Origin: Leguminivora glycinivorella
Taxonomy: Eukaryota; Arthropoda; Insecta; Lepidoptera; Tortricidae
Length of the DNA stretch: 64,000 bases
Direction of reading: 5' to 3'
Assembly (NCBI RefSeq): GCF_023078275.1
Contig: NC_062993.1
Coordinates: forward strand, 4,711,252 to 4,775,251
Shown here: positions 24,201 through 35,009 of the stretch, piece by piece
How the letters are laid out: the number at the start of each line of letters is the position of its first letter
How positions within the stretch are numbered: the stretch's first letter is position 1
Made by a program: the position numbers and the translations under genes
Notes under the pieces: generated by a model
Database searches by the model: none
What the model was told of the DNA's origin: nothing
The model's input: only the letters and a program-made list of their open reading frames with translations

Positions 24201-24695
24201 GAGTGCGTCGGGCTTCGCCCGACACTTTAAGTTAGAGGGCGCCTTCGGCGCCCGGCTTAGGACCGCGTGCGTCGGGCTTTCCCTGACACTTTAAGTTTGA
24301 GGGCGCCTTCGGCGCCCGGCTTAGGACCGCGTGCGTCGGGCTTCGCCCGACACTTTAAGTTAGAGGGCGCTCAAGGCGCCCGGCTTGGGAGCGAGTGCGT
24401 CGGGCTTCGCCCGACACTTTAAATTTGAGGGCGCCGAAGGCGCCCGGCTTAGGACCGCGTGCGTCGGGCTTCGCCCGACACTTTATGTTTGAGGGCGCCG
24501 AAGGCGCCCGGCTTGGGAGCGAGTGCGTCGGGCTTCGCCCGACACTTTAAGTTAGAGGGCGCCGAAGGCGCCCGGCTTGGGCGCGAGTGCGTCGGGCTTC
24601 GCCCGATACTTTAAGTTAGAGGGCGCCGAAGGCGCCCGGCTTAGGTGCGCGTGCGCCGGGCTTCGCCTGACACTTTAAGTTAGAGCTTAGGACTG
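21300..24695. repeat. GC-rich satellite, 64-bp unit with two hairpins, ~52 copies
   Basis: Each unit has two 7-bp-stem, 3-nt-loop palindromes: GGGCGCCGAAGGCGCCC (or GGGCGCCTTCGGCGCCC) and GTCGGGCTTCGCCCGAC, joined by ACTTTAAGTTAGA and GGCTTGGGAGCGAGTGC or GGCTTAGGACCGCGTGC. Two main subtypes occur: the GAA loop goes mostly with GGGAGCGAGTGC and the TTC loop mostly with AGGACCGCGTGC. The latter often has the second hairpin broken (CTTTCCCTGAC). Units of 64 bp shift the frame at every repeat, and long frames exist only where a base is lost. So this is not protein-coding. Decayed units extend to about 24740. Confidence 0.95.
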
Positions 24696-25289
24696 CGTGA
24701 CACATTAAATATGAGCCTATGAGGGCGCCGAAGGCCTCTTTAAGTTGGTTTAGGACGTAACTCTGTAAGGACTCTTTAAGTAGATTTAGGACCGCGTCTA
24801 CGGTATGTACAACCTCATAAAGCATACCGTATACTGATAGAGACAGTTATAGCTGGCAATCAGTATCGTGGTACCGTATTTTCTCTCTTTGTGAAAATTA
24901 TAATAACTTTAGATGATTAACTAGCTTTCAATAATATATGGTCGTAGTAGAAAGTCATTCTGGCACGATGACGTAACATACCATTCGTCTAGGGTTTCCT
25001 GCAGTCTATGATACACGTCAGAATGTCAAAACAGCGTCAAACTTCATCTAGTTCTTATCATGACAATTTGCTGTACGAAATTGAGCTTTAGGTCGAAAAA
25101 ATATTGCAAATCTTTAATAAAATTAATATACAAAGCAGGCAAATTTGTTTCTTTGGCAAAAGCCTTCTTGTGTAAACGCAGTCGGCGTTGAGGATTTGCA
25201 AATAGTAAATTTTTCCGAGAAATCAATGAATTATCAGGTGTAATCAAGTAAAGCTGGGAATAAAAGCTAATAATATATACATATTTGAA

Positions 25290-25590
25290 ATGTGCTAATC
25301 AAGACCTTTCAAATGATATACAACATGTCATCCTAACTTCATTTTATTTTTTTGCTTCGTTACTTTATGACCTCTAGAGGGCGCCATGTTTCCTTTTCGG
25401 TGACGTCATATAGCCTATAACCAGCGGACGATTAAGACAATTCGAATGACGTATCGTTTGTCAAATTCTAATGAGTACTTTAGAAGTTATGAGGGAACAG
25501 ATGAACATACATACATACATACATACATACCCACATACATACCGGTCAAAATCATAACCCTCCTTTTGCGTTGCCGTAGTCGGGTAAAAA
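25290..25590. repeat. (CATA)n-bearing element, class unclear
   Basis: Contains CTAGAGGGCGCCATG and GGTGACGTCATATAGCC, a (CATA)n run at about 25505-25545, and a TTTTGCGTTGCCGTAGTCGGG end. It looks like another microsatellite-linked element, but there is no second copy here to set its limits. Confidence 0.35.
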
Positions 25591-25594
25591 ACAC

Positions 25595-25700
25595 GATATA
25601 AATGATATCTAATAACATTGTATTTCGTCACTACTTTAAAAAAATCTCGTATCTCACGCTGCTCCTCAAAGTTAAAACGCAGTAAGTCTTTAAGCATACG
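25595..25700. repeat. Half copy of the GTCACTACTTTAAAAAAA element
   Basis: GTCACTACTTTAAAAAAATC ... AAAGTTAAAACGCAGTAAGT matches one arm of the palindromic element at 32016-32150. Confidence 0.45.
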
Positions 25701-25729
25701 ATTTATACGACTAGGGAACAAATCAAATT

Positions 25730-25985
25730 ATTTTATTGAATATTTTTTGATTTGTTCTTTTTTCAAGTTGTCACACTCACACTACTATATAATATATAAA
25801 TTGAAACAGATATCATACACGAAAGAAAAAACGACAAGGCCCACTGGTGGCCGAGCCGGGAATCGAACCCGGGTCTTCAGCTTACACGTATTAAGAAAGT
25901 GGTTTACCACTTTTCGACTCTATTTCAAACATATAAGGTCCAAAAGTGGTAAACCACTTTTTTGGCTGACTATACCTAACTAATA
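25730..25985 (-). mobile_element. tRNA-headed SINE (third type)
   Basis: The minus strand has CCGGGTTCGATTCCCGGCTC, a good B box in a tRNA-like context, followed by GGCCACCAGTGGGCCTTGTC and an AT-rich body. The head carries two inverted copies of AAAGTGGTTTACCACTTTT, suggesting an internal duplication. No intact cloverleaf. Confidence 0.5.
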
Positions 25986-26705
25986 TCTTAGACCAAACAA
26001 AATAAGTAACAAGGGCTTGTATACAAAATTAGCAGGGAAAATAACTGCGGTACAAACTTTCAACACTTTAATTAAAACTTAAGTAAAGTAATTATAATTC
26101 AAGCATGTATATTTTTAAAACTCTCGACTCCGCCTCGACCAAAATTACATGTGATCTGACGCTTTCTTATTTATTCGTCAAGGTATGTATACTAGTTTTC
26201 TGTTCGACAAATCCAGGAAGTGGTAGCTTCGATTAGCGCAGCAGCGGCCTGAAATTTGGCGCTTTTCGGCCGGGGACCAGAAAAGCTGTTTTACTTACCA
26301 GTCATCGAGATCTTTTTGGGTTAAAATTATTTTTGCTGTCTTGTTTTTTGTCATAGACAAATATAATTATTTCAAATACAGTTCTAAACAAACAGTCTCA
26401 CAATATTTCGCCTAGATTTTTCTTTTTGTCCAATAACATCCATACATATATTATAGAAACTGAAAAACAACGCAAACAATGGACTCCCTAGAGACACGAG
26501 ATGGGAATCAAAGCTCGATCAAATCGTATTGGAAACTGTAAATATGCTGAAAAAGTTCAATATTAGGTTTTGTTTACATTACGTGACGTCCCTTACCTCT
26601 CGTGTTCACACAAGTATAGATACGCAAATCCTTGACATACTTATATTATAGTTCAAATCACACATAAACAATAGTAAATTAATTGCAAAGATGATTTATA
26701 TAGGA

Positions 26706-26884
26706 CTAGCTTTTTCCCGCGGCTTCGCTCGCGTTTGAAAGAGACAAAAAGTAGCCTATGTCACTCTCTATCCTTTCAACTATCTTCATTTAAAAAATCA
26801 GGTCAATTCGTCGCTCCGTTTTGCCGTGAAAGACGGACAAACAAACAGACACACACACTTTCCCATTTATAATATTAGTATGGA
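26706..26884 (-). mobile_element. Helitron-like element, second copy
   Basis: CTAG end at 26706 and TCCA end at 26884, flanked by A and T. Body closely matches 5627-5805. Confidence 0.7.
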
Positions 26885-26889
26885 TTAAC

Positions 26890-27195
26890 AATCTTCATAC
26901 TAAGAATCGTACCTCAATTTATTAGCGCCACCTATTAAATACTATCATAACTACAGTGATAATGCCTACAAATTTATCTTTTTCAAAATGTGCATTGAAG
27001 TGATAGCATGACATTATAAGTAGAATAAAGAAATATTCTTATAAAAAATAAAAACAAGCAAAAATATTTGGGGAAAACACGATTTTTGCCACTTCCAGGC
27101 TGCGAAACATCCCTAACAGGCCCATAGCCCATACATTTCAAAGGTACACTTTTTTATATGGGCTTAGTCAGTCCTGGTATATACCATCCTTGTTA
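26890..27195 (+). repeat. ~330-bp repeat, GCGCCA(C/T)CTATTAAATAC family, copy 1
   Basis: Shares TACCTCAATTTATTAGCGCC, CTATCATAACTACAGTGATA and a CCACTTCCAGGCTGCGAA block with 46285-46622 (inverted), 52556-52885 and 53968-54297 (inverted). A partial end is at 33594-33680. The ends are ragged and no terminal repeats were established. Confidence 0.65.
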
Positions 27196-27745
27196 ATTTT
27201 TATGGACAGTTAAATTTGTTTTTTTTTTGTTTTTGTTTGAAAGATTGCCAAGAGTATCATTGAAACAAGTGACTTCTAAAGATACCTCTGGTGACTCAGA
27301 TGTCAATAGCCAAGTATCTAGTCTAAAAACTGTCATAGTTTCATAAGCAGCATAATAATTCAGTAGATATGTACTTATGTTATTTGCCTGGCCAGTTTTA
27401 TTTTATTACATTATGATAACAATGATCTCATTTTTTTGTTAGTAGTTAAAACTTAAATGTAATGTTAGACTATACTTTGCCCATGCCCGTTTCTATCCAT
27501 AATATCAAAGTCCTCATTATTCTTTCAAAATACCTACTCATGGTAATAAACCTTTTCGTAAATAATTTTAATTTCAGCTTCGCCAGTCATGCCAAAACCA
27601 CATAATAGTCATTATTATTGACAATGGATGAATGTATTTTTTGTTAATTATTTCGAATTCTTCACAACGCACGTAGGTAGGGGAATTACATGAAATGGTC
27701 AGAGTACGTTAATATTACTAAATGGAAAAAAAAATGTTTTTGTCT

Positions 27746-27998
27746 ACACTGAGAGAAATTTGCATTGTGAATTTAACAAGTTCGACTTGTTGCGGTTTAT
27801 CCGTTTGAATCAGCCAAACGTATGTTTAAAACAATATGTGTCAGGTTGTTTTTATAAAATCGACTTGTTGATTCAAATATATTGCCGATTCAAATGACAA
27901 GTAGCTTGTTGTTTGAACCAAAGAGCACGTAGGCGCTATTTTAACCAAAAAACTTATTGAACGAATATGAAAACTGGTTGTATTTTCTCTCAGTGTAT
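27746..27998 (-). mobile_element. MITE with CACTGAGAGAAA terminal repeats, copy 1
   Basis: Ends CACTGAGAGAAA and TTTTCTCTCAGTG are flanked by TA on both sides. Body matches 37935-38181 in inverse orientation. Size, ends and TA flanks suit a Tc1/mariner-type MITE. Confidence 0.7.
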
Positions 27999-28503
27999 GA
28001 CATTTCTCTGCGACAATGTCTTTGCGAGACCACGGCATGATTTTTTTTTACTGAAAGTGCGTTTAAAATGATAAATAACTATCATATTTACTGAGTGTTG
28101 AGTTAGTAATCAAATCCTTATTTTAACTAATTAAACATTATTTTTAACTAATTAAATGTTTCTGACGTCCATGTGTCTTGACTTGATATTATTGACTAGG
28201 ATCTTTAATCACATTTAAAAAATCGTTTGATCTTATTTTAACAGTAACTTAAAAATAACTAGCGGTAATTATGGGTGAAAAATGTACGAAATCCGAGACA
28301 ATCCTACATGGTCGTGTCAAAACCAATTCTAAACTTCAACATTTTTTTATGTCGGAATCGGATTTCAGTATTAATAAACGAACTATTGTGCCCAATACGA
28401 CATACGTATACCTAGTAGCTAAATATATTCACTAAAACTATACAACTTTGCCCGACGCTAACAGTCCTGTCCGTAAAAGCGAAATAACCGAAAAATAAAC
28501 ATA

Positions 28504-28681
28504 CTAGCTTTTGCCCGCGGCTTCGCTCGCGTTAGAAAGAGACAAAAAGTAGCCTATGTCACTCTCTATCCCTTCAACTATCTCCACTTAAAAAATCACG
28601 TCAATTGGTCGCTCCTTTTGCCGTGAAAGACGGACAAACAAACAGACACACTCACTTTCCCATTTATAATATTAGTATGGA
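28504..28681 (-). mobile_element. Helitron-like element, third copy
   Basis: CTAG end at 28504 (preceded by A) and TCCA end at 28681 (followed by T). It lies only about 210 bp upstream of E93 exon B. Confidence 0.7.
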
Positions 28682-28893
28682 TTTTCTTCCCGGACTCTGA
28701 AGTGAATCTTTTTTTTTCTCACTTCTCTCGTCTCGTGAGCGTAGCGTCGGGTCAACTGTATGGAAAAAGACGCCGCGCCGACGGACGTCGGCCTTTGCCA
28801 TACAGTTTGCCCGAATCTATCTCGCGAGACGTCAAGTGAGACCCCCGCCCTTACGTTTGTAGCCAAATGTCTAACCATGTTTTCTCTTTCCAG

Positions 28894-29000
28894 CTACAGC
28901 AGATGATCGCGACGCTAGCCGCGCTGGGCACTGGGCTGGTCCCGCCGGCGCTCTCGCAAGCGTGGCTGATGCAGCGGCTAGGACCCCGGCTACCTGACAG
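28894..29000 (+). CDS. E93: E93 internal exon B
   Basis: Coding exon of E93 between a pyrimidine-rich ttttctctttccag acceptor and a gtaacta donor at 29001. It is 107 nt, enters in phase 0 and leaves after two bases of a codon (AG). It encodes LQQMIATLAALGTGLVPPAL, then SQAWLMQRLGPRLPD and the first two bases of Arg. Both joins keep the frame: to exon A upstream and to exon C at 41141 (AG+G = Arg). The peptide is hydrophobic and helix-prone with no domain I can name. Codons are GC-rich compared with the AT-rich introns. The exon is followed immediately by four partial copies of itself. Confidence 0.85.
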
Positions 29001-29550
29001 GTAACTAACACCACTATTACCTGACAGGTAACATACGGCACGCTGATCCCGTCGGCGCTGTCGCAAGCGTTGCTGATGCAGCGGCTAGGACCCCGGCTAC
29101 CTGACAGGTAACTAACACCACTATTACCTGACAGGTAACATACATGGCGGTAGTGACGGCACGCTGGTCCCGTCGGCGCTGTCGCAAGCGTTGCTGATGT
29201 AGCGGCTAGGACCCGGCTACCTGACAGGTAACTAACACCACTATTACCTGACAGGTAACATACATGGCGGTAATGACGGCACGCTGGTCCCGTCGGCGTT
29301 GTCGCAAGCGTTGCTGATGCAGCGGCTAGGACCCGGCTACCTGTCAGGTAACTAACACCACAACTACCCGACAGGTAACATACATCACGGCTACCTATAA
29401 ACGTGACGGTACGCTGGTCCCACCGGCGTTCTCGCAATCGTGGCTGTTCTAGCGGCTAGGACCCCGGCTTCCTGACAGGTAACATATGTACACCCAGACT
29501 ACATGACAAGTAACAAATCTTACTGCTGCGATAGATGCTCGCGACGCTGA
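29001..29550 (+). pseudogene. Tandem partial copies of E93 exon B and its donor junction
   Basis: Four further copies of the exon end plus donor follow exon B, with junctions after 29107, 29227, 29347 and 29478 (spacings 107, 120, 120 and 131 bp). Each unit also carries a second CTGACAG/GTAAC-type junction in its intronic half (after 29027 and near 29133, 29253 and 29373), so about nine near-identical 5' splice junctions lie in 490 bp. Copy 2 is open and reads GTLIPSALSQALLMQRLGPR. Copy 3 has TAG and a 1-nt deletion. Copy 4 has the same kind of deletion. Copy 5 has TAG. A decayed piece of the exon's 5' part sits at about 29522-29550. The minus-strand reading frame across this array is a by-product of the repeat. 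Confidence 0.85.
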
Positions 29551-30122
29551 TAACAACCAAACAATTTAAAGCTGTCTGGAATAACCTTACCTAAACAATA
29601 ATATAAATACTAGCAATTAGTTGCTAACCTTCACCTAACATTACGATGTTACGTTGATAATTTTCAAATAAATCTATCAAAACGATTCAAAAGCCGCAAA
29701 AGTAGCCAATCGTGAGATCCCAAGGTAACTAGCACAATAAACAATAGTTTGGGCTATTATATACTGATTTATAGGGAAGAAATTAACCGATAGTATGGTA
29801 TTTACTTCAATGCCATTTGAACGGCCCCATGTTATCCTTCTATAAGTCGTATCTGCCTGAGCTTGAGCATGGTACACAAGACGTTTCTAGAAGATTTAGA
29901 TGAAGTTTGTATGCCCTTCGGAATACAGTAGGTATTGATAGTGGGAACAATCGGTTCAAATTGATTATTATAGCCGTTTGCCCTATTGCTATTTGTATGA
30001 ATCGAAATGATGAGAGGTGAATGAGGTATTGTGTTGATAGCTTGTTTGAATTTATTATGTAATTGGTTAAGCGCTTATCCTAAATTGCAATTTATGATAA
30101 TTATTGAACAGAAATACAATGT

Positions 30123-30252
30123 TTACAAGAGACTTATATTGACCGGGATATAGACCGTGATTACCTTTTTTGATTTTTGTCGAGATCCCGATATTTTGAC
30201 GTAGCGTTATGATCACGGAAAATTGGCAATATACCTGTAAATATAAGTCTAA
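30123..30252. mobile_element. Palindromic MITE, GACTTATATTGACC family, copy 1
   Basis: GACTTATATTGACCGGGATA and TATAGACCGTGATTACC at one end, AATATAAGTCT at the other. A fuller copy with both arms lies at 57030-57214. Confidence 0.6.
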
Positions 30253-30406
30253 TTAAATGAAAATAACCGTGAATCATTCAAAATTATTATGTTTACAAGA
30301 GGTTTAAAAGGGGAAATCAAAATACAAATTAACTTGTATATGTAACAAATGTTATAAGTACATGGCGTGTGGTGTCGTGGTGGTGTAAAGAAATGAAATA
30401 TGTACT

Positions 30407-30487
30407 ATCAGCTTCAAAATTGCATGGAGAAATTATGAATGCATTCATTGATTAATTCACCATGCACTTTTGCAGCCGATAGTACCT
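30407..30487. mobile_element. ~85-bp palindromic MITE, copy 1
   Basis: Arms TACTATCAGCTTCAAAATTG and CACTTTTGCAGCCGATAGTA around ATGGAGAAATTATGAAT. Second copy at 52269-52354. Confidence 0.6.
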
Positions 30488-30821
30488 AATAATGAATTAC
30501 CCAGATACATCCGGAAATTCTCATACATTCTATTCTTAAGCTATTCATTTTAGAAGTAGGTATATACAAATTCTGTTCAATTTTATTTCTTTTCCTGATT
30601 CCGTTATATCAGCCATCTAGACACTATTCTGGCATTAACTTTCGATTGCAACTGGCCTTTTCAAAGTGCCTACTTACGTCCCTGGACGCGAGTGACCTTT
30701 ATAAAGGACGCTAGCCGTCACTCACTCCTTATGTGGCTAGTAAATATGTATCCAGGGTGCCTAGCCAACCTCACAATCCCTTGCGCCACACCTCGGACAC
30801 TGACGATCAAATATATGAAAG

Positions 30822-31012
30822 AGGCGCGTTCTTAGCACACAGTCTAAGCTCGTGTAGGTGAACGCGTACCATGCTTGTATGAGTGTGATATGACAGGTCG
30901 ACTGTTAGCGTTTTTGACAGGCGGTAACTGTGAGAGTGTGGGTGGGCGGCACTTTCAGCGGGGAGCGGGAGTGGCCATACTGTACGATAGTACTCTTTAT
31001 TATACTGTGTCG
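30822..31012 (+). repeat. ~190-bp repeat, GAGGCGCGTTCTTAGCACAC family, copy 1
   Basis: High similarity to 39248-39452 over its whole length, including GGTGGGCGGCACTTTCAGCG and GGAGTGGCCATACTGTACGA. The preceding CCTCGGACACTG is also shared with 38792, so the second copy was split by an insertion. No family recognised. Confidence 0.65.
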
Positions 31013-31170
31013 TAGGAGTGAAGACGCTTACGCATCGGAAATCTGAATGCATGCGGACGCAGATTCATTCCAATTTTAATAGATACACAAAAACATACTA
31101 ACGAGCGATTTCTCATACACAAAATGCGGCTCGATTATGATAGATGTGATTCGTCCCAAGCTCTCCCTAT

Positions 31171-31275
31171 CTGTGTATACAGACAAAGTGCCAAAAATAT
31201 GTATACAGAACTTTATTACCTGTACATAAAGGTGTGTATACATATTTTTGGCACTTTGTCTGTATACACAGATGT
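31171..31275. repeat. Short perfect-arm palindrome
   Basis: Arms of about 36 bp (TCTGTGTATACAGACAAAGT / ACTTTGTCTGTATACACAGA outermost) around about 30 bp. Likely MITE or transcript hairpin. Confidence 0.65.
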
Positions 31276-31291
31276 GTTGTTGACTGTACTT

Positions 31292-31798
31292 AGACATCGG
31301 ATTCCGTGGGGCGAAACTTCTTGACAGCTAGGGACTTCCTATATCGATAAACTCATTTATCGATACTAGTTCTAAATACTAGTGATCACACAAAGGTTTG
31401 CTTATAAATAAAATATTTTTTTATTAAAAGAGTATGCGCATGTGACACTGTTTGAGTTGCAGGCGTCCATAGGTTACGGTAACCGCTTTCCACCACACCG
31501 GACCGTATGCTTGGTTGCCACCGACGTAGTATAAAAAAGAAACATTATATAATAAAATAAGAACTCAATTTTCTTCTTCTTTTTTGAAAACGTTTTTAAA
31601 AGTTTACTCGTCACAATTTATTTCGACGCTATTTATTTTAGACGCTATGTATGAATTTCATACTGGTCTTCAGAACAATAGTTACAAAAAACATGTTGGA
31701 GGCGGCCACTAGTATATAGAACTAGTATCGATAAATGAGTTTATCGATATAGGAAGTCCCTAGCTGTCAAGCAGTCCGCCCCACGGAATCCGATGTCT
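31292..31798. mobile_element. Element with ~80-bp inverted ends and nested LINE tail
   Basis: Arms 31292-31371 and 31719-31798 share AGACATCGGATTCCGTGGGG, AGCTAGGGACTTCCTATATC and GATAAACTCATTTATCGATA. The inside holds a LINE 3' end (31440-31545). Confidence 0.7.
31440..31545 (+). mobile_element. LINE/SINE 3' end, GCAGGCGTCCATAGG family
   Basis: TGTGACACTGTTTGAGTTGC, then GCAGGCGTCCATAGGTTACG, to CCGACGTAGTATAAAAAA. Opposite-strand copies with poly-T leaders lie at 48390-48715 and 59684-59805. Confidence 0.65.
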
Positions 31799-32015
31799 GA
31801 AGTCTTACGTATACCTACCCTGTGGTGGTGCGATAGAGACAGACTGAGTTTCGAGCGCCACGTAGCGTCAATGATAGTCACTTCGGCTAGGCTGAACTTT
31901 GCGGTGTTTATGCCTCGAAGTGCTTAGACTTTAGAAGTATAATGTGGAAGGGATGGACTTAAGTCAGTTAGGTTTTGTGTATACTGAAATTTATAGCCCT
32001 TTGTAGTAAGGGATA

Positions 32016-32150
32016 TCGTCACTACTTTAAAAAAAACTTGTATCTTCGTCTGTCAATGAAAAGAAGATTGTAAGTATGTATGGAATGCATATAGACTTAC
32101 TGCGTTTTAACTTTGAGAAGCAACGTGAGATACGAGATTTTTTTTAAATA
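32016..32150. mobile_element. Palindromic MITE, GTCACTACTTTAAAAAAA ends
   Basis: Arms CGTCACTACTTTAAAAAAAA and TTTTTTTAAATAGTGACGAT; inner AACTTGTATCT / AGATACGAG. Related half at 25595-25700. Confidence 0.6.
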
Positions 32151-32173
32151 GTGACGATCTGTGGTATATAATG

Positions 32174-32352
32174 AACTAGCGACCCGCCCCGGCTTCACAC
32201 GGGTACTATACCTACATGTAAACCTTCCTCTATAATCACTCTATCTATTAAAAAAAACCGCATCAAAATACGTTGCGTAGTTTTAAAGATTTAAGCATAC
32301 ATAGGGACATAGGGACAGAGAAAGCGACTTTGTTTTATACTATGTAGTGATT
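32174..32352 (+). mobile_element. ACTAGCGACCCGCCCCGG short interspersed element
   Basis: Starts ACTAGCGACCCGCCCCGGCT, contains AACCGCATCAAAATACGTTG, and ends GCGACTTTGTTTTATACTAT. Sequences of this form are widespread in insects; I take it as a non-autonomous element, class not settled. Confidence 0.6.
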
Positions 32353-33123
32353 ATAATAAAATCGTAGTCCACTGGTACAAGTGTCTGGAGTTACTGGGTG
32401 CAGGATTTACTTAAAAAACGATACGGTTTTGATAATATAAATTAAATATTTTTCATTTTCATTTTTCATTTTCAATATACAACATACAGCGTGTTCAAAA
32501 AAAAAACTTCAATAAAAAGTTTCAGAATATTTTTTATGATTTGCAAAATTTATTTAAATACCTTACAATCATGATCATAATATTATGTTCCAATTTTAAT
32601 AAATACACAAAAACATGTGCGTGTAAAAATGATCAAAAATAAAACACACTAAAAAATATCAACGTAGTACCTATCTATTTTGAGCAACTTTGTACTTTCT
32701 TAGGTAGTTTTGTTAATAATGGTTATTATATACCTATTACTTTAAACGTATTATTAAGTAGAAAAAAAACCATCAAAACTTTTTTTAAATCATAAATGGG
32801 CTTACTCTGGGCCACAGACTAGCCAAAGGCAAAGACGTGGCCTACGATGGAATGAGCTCGCCCAAAATAAGAATCCTAACTAAAACGACCTTACCTAGGT
32901 ATATCCTTTAAAATCTAATTTAGCAACTATCTAGGACTAGGTAAATCTATCATCTAAGTACATATACAGAACAAAACAGGTGCCCACCAAGGCCACACAG
33001 CGGCTACATTTGAATTTTAAATGAGATCCATACTATTGTTTGGCTCATTAGTGTCATATACTAACGAACATATTTAGGCAAGATATTTGCATAATAAGCA
33101 AGAAGTTACTTGAAGGATTAGTA

Positions 33124-33354
33124 CAACAACTAACCTAACCACAAAATTAAAAATTTTAAAACAACCCCGACATAGTGGATCGATTTTCATGAAACATGCC
33201 TAAGAACACTCACGACAAATTCAGCTTTCAAACAAAAAAAACTAGATCTAAATCGGTTCATCCGTTCGGAAGCTACGATGCCACAGACAGACACACACAG
33301 ACAGACAAACAGACAGACAGACACGTCAAACTTACAATTTGCGTCGGGGGTTAA
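33124..33354 (-). mobile_element. Third copy of the ACCCCCGACG element
   Basis: Inverted copy of 7391-7685, with a short CAGA run and the TTGCGTCGGGGGTTAAAAA end. Confidence 0.65.
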
Positions 33355-34134
33355 AAACAACAAAGAATATGAAGGGTGCTCTGCTTATCAGCTTCACAGT
33401 AAATGTCACTTGCATTAATAAGCATAAATAAATTAGCTCAAGAACTTACAAAAAGAAAATAAATTAATTCTCAAAAAAAAAAACATCCCGACGTGGCATC
33501 ACCTGTGAAAGTTTTTAAATAAAATCGTAATAATATTATGTAATTTTGAAAAGAAGATACTTCTATTTACTGTAAACATTTAATAGTAGTAGCCTAAAAG
33601 GTCCATACATTTCAGGGGTACGCTTTTGGCTTTGACAGTCCCGTATTAAATCGTTCTTGCCGTTCTTGGCTATGACATACAATTTTGACTACAAAATCAA
33701 CTTCAGCAACTTGACCTTATACCTGTATACGTACCTAAGTACTAAAATTGTGTTTCCATTATGTAATTTTTATCTAGGTACTGATTATTTGAAACTCGAA
33801 TTTTGTATGGAAAATTTGTGACACATTTTTTTATCATCGGGATCGAATCAACTCGTGATTCTGAGAGGAATGATCCCAAACACGTCCAGATCTGGTGAAA
33901 TTCGATATTCGAGATTTATTTTGAAAAACACCCTTTTACCATAATATCACGAACATTCATGTCTAAGTTACTGATCTTACACTAAGGTAAGGCTGTATAA
34001 TATATGTGTATATGTTATTGCCGCTATATCCCGGTTCGCATCGTTAGGAGAGACGTGCGAAGGTCGCAAAGAATACGTGATATCGAAACTTTATTGCTAT
34101 TCAATCATAAACTGGGGCGTCATTTCTTACGAGT

Positions 34135-34860
34135 ACAGTATACACCGCTTTCAGGGTCCAAATTGAACCCTAAAGAAACGTTAGGAGAGGAACCAAGAGG
34201 TTTTCATAAGTGGGCAAGCTCATCTTTTGACGCACCAACGCGACGTCACCTTTAGAAGACAATATCATCATAAATAACTGTCTTTTATTACTCACCTGTA
34301 TTATTATTAATAGTCCTTCAAATGTTCACACATAGCTACATAAGCTGGCTCTTAATTACGCGTTAAACTCACAAGAAGCTGGGATATAAATATGGGCATA
34401 GATAACTGTCGATATTTTATTTACTTACTGTAAGTATAATTTAAAGGCTAAACAAGCAAGTTCCTGTCTATAACTAGACCGTTTCGTTTGAATAAAGCGT
34501 CCAAAATGTCCACATGCAGCTTGCTCTAAATTCAGCGTTCAATTGCTGTCACCTCTAAAAGTCACAATAACAGGCCTTTTGTCATAAATGCGACGTCGCC
34601 TCTAGAAGACACTAAAACTACTATTATCATATTTTGTAACTTAATTGTATAATTTAAAGTCAATTTTCTAACTATAACTAGACCGTTTCGTTTGAATAAG
34701 GCTTCAAAACGTCCACACATACATGAGCTTGCTCTAAATTCAGCGTTCAATGCTGTCACCTCAAGAAGTCACAATAACAGGCCGCCTTTGTGTCCTGAAT
34801 GCGCATTGAGACGCTTTTCGCTCAAGTCGTGATGCCGACTGACGATTCAATAGCTGTTTG
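34135..34860 (+). repeat. Partly tandem ~200-bp segment
   Basis: Blocks at about 34473-34620 and 34676-34800 share ACTAGACCGTTTCGTTTGAA, GCTTGCTCTAAATTCAGCGT and AAGTCACAATAACAGGCC. A CGACGTCACC...TAGAAGACA motif occurs near 34240 and again near 34597. Origin unknown. Confidence 0.5.
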
Positions 34861-35009
34861 TTGAATGTGAGAAGATTCAGGTGAGAATTTAGTTTGTGTG
34901 TTTATAGTTTGAGCTAAAAAAGTAAAATTATGTACCTAGAAGTTTGTTTACATTACTTACCTACAAGTTTTAGGGAAGAGTGGTACCCCTTACCACAGGT
35001 ATTTGTTTA

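Larger units (their letters stand above)
18511..28893 (+). other. E93 intron A-B
   Basis: A 10.4-kb intron with gtaactg donor and ttccag acceptor. It contains the exon A copies, a twin-palindrome cassette, a 448-bp palindrome, the GC-rich satellite, SINE and Helitron-like copies and one MITE. No recognisable content in 19111-19670, 19921-20520, 24830-25280, 25990-26700, 27220-27740 and 28000-28500. Confidence 0.75.

Noticed and set aside
21300..24695. Regular repeats that might suggest a CRISPR array
   Set aside because: There are no unique spacers. The whole 64-bp unit is repeated, the flanks carry no cas genes, and the context is an insect intron.
21263..24825. Several 60-141 codon frames on both strands (RASGFARHFKLEGAEG-like)
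   Set aside because: They are translations of a 64-bp satellite that changes frame every unit and is open on both strands; there is no start context or conserved domain.
25846..25890. A tRNA gene on the minus strand
   Set aside because: There is a good B box but no intact cloverleaf; the head contains duplicated AAAGTGGTTTACC blocks and continues into a SINE-like body.
28871..29437. A 188-codon minus-strand open frame with repeated CYLSGNSGVSYLSG-type units
   Set aside because: It is the reverse complement of the exon B copies; its period equals the 120-bp repeat (divisible by three), so it stays open by arithmetic. The opposite strand has a real exon with splice sites.
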